From positions 1 through 5,140 of the forward strand of contig JAIRLE010000045.1 in the NCBI GenBank assembly GCA_031259605.1: a DNA stretch of 5,140 bases. The letters are read 5' to 3'. This DNA comes from Zoogloeaceae bacterium (GTDB lineage: Bacteria > Pseudomonadota > Gammaproteobacteria > Burkholderiales > Rhodocyclaceae). A model generated the notes under the pieces. The model ran no database searches. It was not told the origin of the DNA and saw only the letters and a program-made list of their open reading frames with translations. A program made the translations under genes and the position numbers. Of this stretch, positions 1-4,377 are shown piece by piece. Every line of letters begins with the position of its first letter. Position 1 is the first letter of the stretch.

Positions 1-268
1 CATCCGGCACTCCCGGAGGATCGTCCTTCAGCAACGACGCGTTGGGAGAGGCTCCTTCATAGGCGATGGTTTCCCCATCCGCCCGCGTGGGCGGGGCGGC
101 AAACATCGCGCCGCAAAGCGCGGCAATCAGGCAGGCCAGGCGGCGTTTATGGGACAAGAATTCAGGGGGGCGGAGGGAGGCGGAGGGGGGGCAGGGGCGG
201 GGCAGGACATTTGAATGCGGCCGCCGCGTCTTGCGCGCCGCGTCCGAAAAATCACGCGCTGTATTCAT
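1..268 (-). CDS. Exported protein of unknown function, N-terminal fragment
   Basis: This reading frame is open on the - strand from an ATG at 268 to the left edge (89 codons), so the C-terminus lies outside the window. The strongest sign of a real gene is a textbook Sec signal peptide at residues 42-62: basic HKRR, a hydrophobic core (LACLIAALCGAMFAA), then PTRA before DGET, where signal peptidase I could cut. The ATG is preceded by GGAAGAG six nucleotides upstream (275-281), which supports this start. The first 40 or so residues are unusual: rich in Pro, Arg and Ser and encoded by C-rich DNA. A TTG at 157 would instead give a compact signal peptide (SHKRRLACL...) but has no visible ribosome binding site. 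The mature part seen (DGETIAYEGASPNASLLKDD) matches no family I recognise. The gene is divergent from the pilus operon, so a pilus role cannot be inferred. Confidence 0.72.
   Translation of the reverse strand, partial: MNTARDFSDAARKTRRPHSNVLPRPCPPSASLRPPEFLSHKRRLACLIAALCGAMFAAPPTRADGETIAYEGASPNASLLKDDPPGVPD
165..208. repeat. G-rich tract within the 5' end of the - strand gene
   Basis: The + strand shows almost only purines here, with G6 at 165-170, G7 at 185-191 and several further runs of three or four G. The - strand, which is the coding strand, is correspondingly C-rich and encodes the Pro-rich leader of the exported protein. The + strand (template) has enough G-runs for a G-quadruplex. 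Confidence 0.6.
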
Positions 269-274
269 GACCGG

Positions 275-281
275 CTCTTCC
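275..281 (-). promoter_or_regulatory. Ribosome binding site of the divergent exported-protein gene
   Basis: Read on the - strand this is GGAAGAG, six nucleotides before the ATG at 268. It is the reason for preferring that ATG over the downstream TTG at 157. Confidence 0.5.
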
Positions 282-305
282 AGTAAATGAATGACAATAC
301 GTCAT

Positions 306-333
306 CCTATACGCTACGGAAACGCTGAACCAA
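306..333 (-). promoter_or_regulatory. Weak sigma70-like promoter candidate for the - strand gene
   Basis: On the - strand, TTGGTT (333-328) is followed after 16 bp by TATAGG (311-306). These match the -35 and -10 consensus only partly (TTG kept; TATA kept). The position would give a leader of roughly 30 nt before the ATG at 268. This is by-eye inference, and such weak matches occur by chance. Confidence 0.3.
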
Positions 334-350
334 TCCCCCCGGATAACGAG

Positions 351-373
351 TGCCTGTTATGTCACGACAGGCA
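351..373. repeat. Small inverted repeat upstream of the - strand gene
   Basis: TGCCTGT (351-357) and ACAGGCA (367-373) are perfect 7-bp inverted arms around a 9-nt spacer. It lies just upstream of the promoter candidate for the - strand gene. It could be an operator or a small hairpin; nothing shows which. Confidence 0.4.
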
Positions 374-486
374 AAGAATAAGAGCCTATTCCAATAAGCG
401 CGGCGCTGGATGAAAAGAAAGGGGAACGCCCATCCACGCCCCGCCGCCAAGAAAACAGCGCCGCTTCGCTCCGGATGGAAGGAACT

Positions 487-520
487 GGATTGCCACGTCG
501 CTGCGCTCCTCGCAATGACG
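487..520 (-). repeat. Module A, copy 1 (inverted)
   Basis: A 34-nt unit that, on the - strand, starts CGTCATTGCGAGGAGCG and ends GGCAATCC. The ends ATTGC and GCAAT are mutually inverted, so a single unit can fold. It matches the copies at 795-828 and 927-960 with a few substitutions. Confidence 0.85.
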
Positions 521-532
521 AGTTCTTCCGAT

Positions 533-586
533 GGATTCCCCTCGCCCCCCGCAGGGGGGAGAGGGTGGCCGAAGGCCGGGAGAGGG
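533..586 (+). repeat. Module B, left copy
   Basis: This 54-nt unit is identical to the reverse complement of 705-758. It contains two internal hairpins: CCCCCC-GCA-GGGGGG, and GGCC-GAA-GGCC. The perfect identity suggests recent duplication or gene conversion between the arms. Confidence 0.85.
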
Positions 587-600
587 GGGCGCCAACCATC

Positions 601-621
601 CGGCGCGAAGCGCCGCTGATT
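601..621 (+). repeat. Module C, inner left copy
   Basis: A 21-nt unit with the hairpin GGCGC-GAA-GCGCC followed by GCTGATT. Its inverted partner is 672-692; together they close the inner palindrome around a 50-nt loop (622-671). Confidence 0.75.
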
Positions 622-671
622 TTTTTGCGGTGGAGAATGAACAAGCGCCTCATTTCTTCCCCTCCCACTTT

Positions 672-692
672 AATCAGCGGCGCTGCGCGCCG
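672..692 (-). repeat. Module C, inner right copy (inverted)
   Basis: Reverse complement of 601-621 with one difference (loop GCA instead of GAA). Longer versions of the same module occur at 427-479 (inverted) and 838-888. Confidence 0.75.
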
Positions 693-704
693 ATTGGTAC
701 GACG

Positions 705-758
705 CCCTCTCCCGGCCTTCGGCCACCCTCTCCCCCCTGCGGGGGGCGAGGGGAATCC
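705..758 (-). repeat. Module B, right copy (inverted)
   Basis: Exact reverse complement of 533-586 over 54 nt. On the + strand it reads CCCTCTCCCGGCCTTCGGCC and continues through a second CCCTCTCCC motif. Confidence 0.85.
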
Positions 759-794
759 ATCGGAAGTACTCGTCATTGCGAAAGCCTTCCCCTT

Positions 795-828
795 CGTCAT
801 TGCGAGGAGCGAAGCGACGCGGCAATCC
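795..828 (+). repeat. Module A, copy 2
   Basis: The same 34-nt unit in + orientation. It is preceded by a truncated copy at 771-781 (CGTCATTGCGA) that breaks off before the rest of the unit, which suggests a past partial duplication or deletion. Confidence 0.85.
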
Positions 829-910
829 AGTTCATTCCATCCGGCGCGCAGCGCCGCTGATTTCTTGGCGGCGGGGAGTGGACGGGCGTTTCATTCCTCC
901 TTCCCTTTTT

Positions 911-995
911 ATCCATCGGGAGAACTCGTCATTGCGAGGAGCGAAGCGCCGTGGCAATCCAGTTCCTTCCATCCAAACGGCGCACATCGCCGCTG
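911..995 (+). repeat. Extra copy of modules A and degenerate C
   Basis: Positions 911-974 are the reverse complement of 473-536 at 61 of 64 positions and include module A copy 3 (927-960). They are followed by a decayed module C (971-995). This copy lies outside the composite palindrome and has no mirror partner to its right. Confidence 0.8.
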
Positions 996-1233
996 TTCGC
1001 CCGGGTCTCTCGCAAGTCACAAGCCATATTCCGGCCAGCCCGCCTTTCATCGCATCACCTCCAAGGCATACACAGGCTGTTTCTTGCGCTCGCGTCTTTG
1101 TCAAGGAAGATTTATCAAGGGAAGATAGCCAGCCATTTGTCCTTTCCGTGCCGATTATCACGCGCTTTCGCCCTTTCGTCGAACCCGCTTTCCTTCATAC
1201 GCCGACCTTCGACTAGCATCCGATGCAATGCTT

Positions 1234-1273
1234 GGTTGTGTAGTCATCAATTGCGCATGGTTTGTGAAGTCAT
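1234..1273 (+). promoter_or_regulatory. Imperfect direct repeat upstream of the pilus operon
   Basis: GGTTGTGTAGTCAT (1234-1247) recurs as GGTTTGTGAAGTCAT (1259-1273), an offset of 25-26 bp or about two and a half helical turns. Tandem boxes of this sort can bind a dimeric or cooperative regulator; that is inference. A TATACA that could serve as a -10 element follows at 1280-1285, inside the 8-bp palindrome TGTATACA (1278-1285). Confidence 0.4.
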
Positions 1274-1313
1274 GCCATGTATACAGTGTTCAGGCGGAAG
1301 GGTTGGCGCGTAC

Positions 1314-1325
1314 CGGTATATACCG
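1314..1325. promoter_or_regulatory. Perfect 12-bp palindrome CGGTATATACCG
   Basis: A perfect dyad about 90 bp before the first pilin start codon. It could be an operator, or its TATATA core could be part of a promoter. No matching -35 element is evident at 16-18 bp. Confidence 0.35.
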
Positions 1326-1415
1326 CGAGCGCTTTTCGGGATGAGCTTCAAGGCCGGTTTCGCAAGTACTCACATTTTCCTGTATTCCGGATTCGACGTT
1401 ACGGACAAGAAAAGC

Positions 1416-1952
1416 ATGTACGGAAAAAATCATTGTGGTTTCACGCTGTACGAGTTGCTGATAACCCTTGCCATCATTGCAATCCTGACGGCATTGGCGA
1501 CTCCCGGCTTTGGCGTCCTGATACAAAGAAACCGGGTCGCCAGCGCCGCCAGCGACATCACCGCCTCCATCACATATGCGCGCAGCGAGGCGATCCGGCG
1601 CGGCCGGGCGGTGGCGCTATGCCCCGCGGGCGGCCCCGCGGGCGCGGGCGCGAGCTTGCAGAATGGATGGACAATCGAAGCCAGCGCGGATGATGCCTTT
1701 CCCGAATGCGGGAAGGCGGACAACACTGTCTTGCTCCAGCATGAAGCATTGAGGCAGATCGCCCCCCCCACTGGAGGATCGCCATTCCCGGCGGTCAAAT
1801 TGAGCATCAACCGGATGGGGGTCTCCAATGGCGAATGGGCATCCATTACCTTCCAGGCGACCGGTTGCACTCCGGGCGCGGAAGGAATGCGGAGAACCCT
1901 CACGATCACGCAATTGCTGGAAGTGGATTCAGCATCGGGTTCATGCACATGA
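1416..1952 (+). CDS. fimT: Minor pilin, GspH/FimT/FimU family
   Basis: A 178-residue prepilin-like protein. With the ATG at 1416 the leader is MYGKNHCG, cut before Phe9 by prepilin peptidase PilD, followed by FTLYELLITLAIIAIL with the conserved Glu at +5. A GspH-like C-terminal domain follows. Its features are typical: an early VALCP motif, the NGWTI strand, and a late ITFQATGC...RRTLTIT segment ending GSCT, with Cys residues that could pair. In this family the protein is a minor pilin of the tip complex that primes pilus assembly in the inner membrane. Tyr at +4 replaces the usual Ile or Val. The ribosome binding site is weak. An in-frame ATG at 1341 would give an unlikely leader of about 33 residues. 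A C8 run lies at 1762-1769. First gene of the operon. The symbol fimT rather than fimU is a naming choice. Confidence 0.88.
   Translation: MYGKNHCGFTLYELLITLAIIAILTALATPGFGVLIQRNRVASAASDITASITYARSEAIRRGRAVALCPAGGPAGAGASLQNGWTIEASADDAFPECGKADNTVLLQHEALRQIAPPTGGSPFPAVKLSINRMGVSNGEWASITFQATGCTPGAEGMRRTLTITQLLEVDSASGSCT
1762..1769 (+). repeat. C8 homopolymer inside fimT
   Basis: Eight consecutive cytosines encode the Ala-Pro-Pro stretch in the middle of the pilin. Gain or loss of one base would frameshift the rest of the protein. Confidence 0.8.
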
Positions 1953-1988
1953 CCTTCGATCGTTCGACCGCGTATCCAATCAGAATCC

Positions 1989-1992
1989 GGAG
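1989..1992 (+). promoter_or_regulatory. Ribosome binding site deciding the pilV start
   Basis: GGAG lies seven nucleotides before the ATG at 2000. It favours that start, with its 11-residue leader, over the ATG at 1949, which overlaps the fimT stop as ATGA. Confidence 0.55.
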
Positions 1993-1999
1993 CATTTCC

Positions 2000-2578
2000 A
2001 TGCGCGCCAGCAATCGCATCCAGCAAAAAGGTTTCACCATGATCGAGGTGCTGATCACCCTCGTGATACTGACTCTGGGGCTGCTGGGACTGGCGGGCTT
2101 GCAGATCTCGTCGCTCAAGATGGGCCAGTCCGCCGGAGCGCGTTCCGTGGCATCGCAATACGCTTACGCCATGCTCGACAAGATCAGGAGCCGCGGACAA
2201 GCGGAAGCCCACCATTACATCTGCGACCCCTTTCCTTGCAGCAGCGGCAACCCTGACGTCAACGAAGATACCACGGTCTTTCTGAATCAGCTCAAGGGAA
2301 TAGCGCCGGGAGGCGTGGCAACGCCAACGCTGGGTTCGCTGCCGAACCCGACAGTGAAGGTCTATGCCAGGACCGATGCCGCCGTTCCCGCGGACTGCCG
2401 TGACGACGCGGGATTCGTACCGTCCAGTCCGGTCCCGGACGGCACGGTATTCGTTGTTTGCATCGCATGGGATCAGGGACGGGATGAACGTCTGGGGATA
2501 GGCGACGATCCTTCCATCATAACAACGACAGATATTCGCGGCGACGAGACCGTCTGGGCCGCGGGAAGGTTATGGTAA
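2000..2578 (+). CDS. pilV: Type IV pilus minor pilin PilV
   Basis: A 192-residue minor pilin of the PilV family. The leader MRASNRIQQKG ends at the prepilin peptidase site before Phe12. Then comes FTMIEVLITLVILTLGLLGL with Glu at +5, and the PilV-typical continuation AGLQISSLKMGQSAGARSVA and YAMLDKIRSR. The downstream domain has several Cys residues (CDPFPC, ADC, VVC), likely disulfide-bonded in the periplasm. In characterised systems PilV sits in the pilus-tip priming complex with FimU, PilW and PilX and helps incorporate PilY1. The gap after fimT is 47 nt. An in-frame ATG at 1949 overlaps the fimT stop (ATGA) and would give a 28-residue leader with translational coupling. The GGAG in front of 2000 favours the shorter form. 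Confidence 0.9.
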   Translation: MRASNRIQQKGFTMIEVLITLVILTLGLLGLAGLQISSLKMGQSAGARSVASQYAYAMLDKIRSRGQAEAHHYICDPFPCSSGNPDVNEDTTVFLNQLKGIAPGGVATPTLGSLPNPTVKVYARTDAAVPADCRDDAGFVPSSPVPDGTVFVVCIAWDQGRDERLGIGDDPSIITTTDIRGDETVWAAGRLW

Positions 2579-2618
2579 AGACAATGCGGGTTGAAACCGA
2601 TGAGCGCTCCCCGGCCAT

Positions 2619-2625
2619 GAGGAAG
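2619..2625 (+). promoter_or_regulatory. Ribosome binding site deciding the pilW start
   Basis: GAGGAAG lies just upstream of the ATG at 2629, with AGGA five nucleotides from it. The alternative ATG at 2572 overlaps the end of pilV but has its GGGAAGG only two nucleotides away, which is too close. Confidence 0.5.
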
Positions 2626-2628
2626 ATC

Positions 2629-3660
2629 ATGTCAGGTAAAAAACCGGCGCTCTTGCATGCGAACGAGCGCGGCATGACCATCATCGAACTCATGGTGGCG
2701 ACAACGATCGGCCTGTTCGTATTGAGCGTGGTCGGCTATGCCTATATCAGCAACAAGGACTCGTGGAAATTCAACGATCAGGAAGCGCGCCTCCAGGATC
2801 GCGGGCGCTACATCATGAGCCTGCTGAACGCGGACTTGCGTCTGGCGGGCTTCAACGGGTGCATAAGAGGAACCGACCCGGACGACTTCTCCATGGCGCC
2901 AGCGGCGGGGCTTGCTTCGGGGTTTGGAAAGACCGAATTGGCGGAACGCCTGAGGGATGGCGTCCGCGTGGCGAGCGATGCCGCCACGGGTACGACGACG
3001 ACCCTCAACATTTTCGCCCCGATCGAAGGCGGGAATTTCATGCAGCACGCCGACTCGGCGGTAGAGGCAACTTCAATCGCCAGCACGCGCCTGACCCCCG
3101 AAATGCTTGCCATGGGGCATGTTTCCCCTGCCGGCGCGCCTTCTTCCGTGCAATTCGTATTGATCGACGATTGCCAGAATATGCCGGAATTCGTCAGCGT
3201 GGCGGCGCTTGATCCCGCCACCGGATCAATCCACATGGCGGGCGCCACGGCGCCTCACAAAAAAGACTCGGTGATAACCTGGTACGACTGGGGCGGAGCT
3301 GCGGGCCTGGACGGCATAGTCTACACATTCGCCGACAATAAATTGCGGCGCAACGGGCATTTGCTGGCCGATAACGTGGAGTCTTTCCGTGTATGCCTGG
3401 GCCAGGACGGCAATGGCGCCGATACTATTGATATTGTGAATACCGTCGGTTTCGGAACCGCGGCGTCCAATTTCGCACTGACGCGTTCCGTTCATGTCGA
3501 TCTGGTGCTGGCCTCCGCATTGCCTGTCCTGGATCAGCCAACCACCGCGGCGTTCAATTTTTGCGACAGTTCCACGCCGGGCTGGACAGCGGCCAGCGCC
3601 GATCGCCGTCTGCGCAGGCTGTTCAGCACTTCTGTAACATTACGCAATAAAGCGCGGTAA
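2629..3660 (+). CDS. pilW: Type IV pilus minor pilin PilW
   Basis: A 343-residue protein from the ATG at 2629 (362 from an in-frame ATG at 2572, which overlaps the pilV stop by 7 bp). The leader MSGKKPALLHANERG precedes the processing site. The mature start MTIIELMVATTIGLFVLSVV keeps Glu at +5 but has Met instead of Phe at +1. Next comes the PilW-typical block with QDRGRYIMSLLNADLRLAGF. The protein ends RRLRRLFSTSVTLRNKAR, matching the usual PilW C-terminal pattern of a charged segment followed by a short beta strand. Several Cys residues (NGC, DDC, RVC, NFC) could form disulfides. The size is normal for PilW, the largest of these minor pilins. Its known role is in the tip initiation complex with PilV and PilX. 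Confidence 0.9.
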   Translation: MSGKKPALLHANERGMTIIELMVATTIGLFVLSVVGYAYISNKDSWKFNDQEARLQDRGRYIMSLLNADLRLAGFNGCIRGTDPDDFSMAPAAGLASGFGKTELAERLRDGVRVASDAATGTTTTLNIFAPIEGGNFMQHADSAVEATSIASTRLTPEMLAMGHVSPAGAPSSVQFVLIDDCQNMPEFVSVAALDPATGSIHMAGATAPHKKDSVITWYDWGGAAGLDGIVYTFADNKLRRNGHLLADNVESFRVCLGQDGNGADTIDIVNTVGFGTAASNFALTRSVHVDLVLASALPVLDQPTTAAFNFCDSSTPGWTAASADRRLRRLFSTSVTLRNKAR

Positions 3661-3662
3661 GC

Positions 3663-3667
3663 GGGAG
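3663..3667 (+). promoter_or_regulatory. Ribosome binding site of pilX
   Basis: GGGAG lies six nucleotides before the ATG at 3674, directly after the pilW stop. It supports that start over an in-frame ATG at 3713. Confidence 0.6.
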
Positions 3668-3673
3668 CGGAAA

Positions 3674-4348
3674 ATGCGCCGAAAAACGCACCATTACAAA
3701 ACCGGAATCGCCATGGCCGCACGACGCGAAAAGGGCGCGGTACTGGTCACGGGCCTGATTCTGCTGGTCATGGTCATGATGCTGGGCGTGGCCGCGATGA
3801 GGACGATCACGCTGCAAGAACGGCTGGCGGGCGCTTCCGTCGATTACACCCAGGCTTTCCAGGCCGCCGAGGCCGCGCTCAGGGCGGGCGAAAAGGCCAT
3901 AACCGCCACGCCCCCCGCCGGCGCCGCGGCCGTGGTCATCCATAACCGCAACAATCCTGCCGATCACGCCACCCAGCCCCCCGCGCCGAGCATTGTCGAT
4001 CTGGCGAAAGGGTACGACTACTGGAAGGCTCTCCCCCTCTGTTCCGCGGGCGGGCCTCCCTGCGCCACGGAATACCCCTTGTATGGCGCCGTCTCCACGG
4101 GGGATAATTTCAAAAACCCTCTCTATATCATTGAAATACAAGGCACGGCCCCTACCAGCAGCGGCAATAAAGTCAGTGGTACCAGTCTGGAAGGTGGCAA
4201 ACCGTCACCCGTATATGGGGGAGGAAGCACCGTTTTCAAAGTGACCGCGATAGGCTTCGGAATGCAAAAGCAAAACAGTGCGGGCGCCGATCCGGTCAGC
4301 GATGTCGTCCTGCAAACCACGATTACCCCTCCTCCTGCCGGGGGTTGA
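3674..4348 (+). CDS. pilX: Type IV pilus minor pilin PilX
   Basis: A 224-residue protein starting 13 nt after pilW. The 21-residue leader ends ARREKG, and the mature N-terminus is AVLVTGLILLVMVMMLGVAA. It continues MRTITLQERLAG and DYTQAFQAAEAALRAGE, the signature of the PilX N-terminal domain. The +5 position is Thr, not Glu. Lack of Glu5 is, to my knowledge, common in PilX-type pilins and in the related GspK, so this is not a defect. The rest is a Pro/Gly-rich, poorly conserved periplasmic domain with CSAGGPPC, a possible disulfide pair. PilX helps nucleate the tip complex and bring in PilY1, whose gene follows. A shorter form from 3713 (leader MAARREKG) is possible, but the GGGAG before 3674 is better placed. 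Confidence 0.88.
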   Translation: MRRKTHHYKTGIAMAARREKGAVLVTGLILLVMVMMLGVAAMRTITLQERLAGASVDYTQAFQAAEAALRAGEKAITATPPAGAAAVVIHNRNNPADHATQPPAPSIVDLAKGYDYWKALPLCSAGGPPCATEYPLYGAVSTGDNFKNPLYIIEIQGTAPTSSGNKVSGTSLEGGKPSPVYGGGSTVFKVTAIGFGMQKQNSAGADPVSDVVLQTTITPPPAGG

Positions 4349-4366
4349 TTACAACATTCGTTCTTC

Positions 4367-4371
4367 AGGGA
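4367..4371 (+). promoter_or_regulatory. Ribosome binding site of pilY1
   Basis: AGGGA (4367-4371) ends six nucleotides before the ATG at 4378, in the 29-nt gap after pilX. No terminator-like hairpin separates the two genes. Confidence 0.5.
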
Positions 4372-4377
4372 AAAATC

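Larger units (their letters stand above)
427..888. repeat. Composite nested inverted repeat (intergenic palindromic element cluster)
   Basis: Three repeat modules are arranged as a large imperfect palindrome. Going inward on the left the order is: module C inverted (427-479), module A inverted (487-520), module B (533-586), module C (601-621). On the right it is mirrored: C inverted (672-692), B inverted (705-758), a truncated A (771-781), A (795-828), C (838-888). The inner arms 511-586 and 705-780 match at 75 of 76 positions, and the outer arms 427-520 and 795-888 at about 85 of 94. It contains no credible gene. The open frames across it are repeat translations such as CEERSDAAIQ and PPAGGRGW. 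It resembles REP/BIME- or MITE-like non-coding repeats that disperse through bacterial genomes. No transposase or target-site duplication is visible. Confidence 0.85.
996..1415. other. Non-repetitive upstream region of the pilus operon, no convincing gene
   Basis: I see no recognisable protein here. The frame of the first pilin gene stays open leftward through this stretch, but its translation looks random until the prepilin leader at 1416. A small tandem duplication lies at 1101-1126 (TCAAGGAAGAT, then TCAAGGGAAGAT). A - strand ATG at 1050 has a good GGAGGT at 1057-1062, but its frame runs into repeat sequence. Possible regulatory motifs in 1234-1325 are listed separately. The operon promoter probably lies here, though no strong sigma70 pair can be picked by eye. 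Confidence 0.6.

Noticed and set aside
66..290. 74-codon + strand frame at the left edge
   Set aside because: It overlaps the - strand exported-protein gene, which has a signal peptide and ribosome binding site. The + strand translation is low-complexity Gly/Arg-rich sequence from the G tract.
533..758. Rho-independent terminators from the strong GC hairpins
   Set aside because: The hairpins lack a proper following T-run (the T7 near 620 follows module C but ends no gene), and the region lies between two divergent gene starts, where no transcript needs to end.
427..888. Insertion sequence with terminal inverted repeats
   Set aside because: No transposase frame or remnant lies between the arms, and no flanking target-site duplication is visible. 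A non-autonomous element remains possible and is reported as a repeat.
427..995. CRISPR array
   Set aside because: The repeats are few, differ in orientation, are spaced irregularly and are themselves the mirrored parts of palindromes. There are no uniform unique spacers and no cas genes.
357..1216. Several open frames of 69-217 codons on both strands across the intergenic repeats
   Set aside because: Their translations are the repeat modules read in different frames (CEERSDAAIQ, SLRGAKRRGNP, IARSEATRQS, PPAGGRGWPKAGRG). They are open on both strands at once, match no protein family, and are typical spurious predictions over palindromic repeats.
951..1415. N-terminal extension of the first pilin gene back to 951
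   Set aside because: The frame is open, but its translation begins in repeat sequence and has no domain features. A prepilin leader must be short and basic, and MYGKNHCG at 1416 fits.
1430..2215. Long - strand frame of 261 codons opposite fimT and pilV, and similar ones opposite pilW, pilX and pilY1
   Set aside because: These are antisense shadows of clearly recognised pilin genes in GC-rich DNA, with no domain features or ribosome binding sites.
3674..3760. PilX as a defective pilin because Glu at +5 is missing
   Set aside because: PilX-type and GspK-type minor pilins commonly lack this Glu, and the rest of the PilX N-terminal signature is intact.
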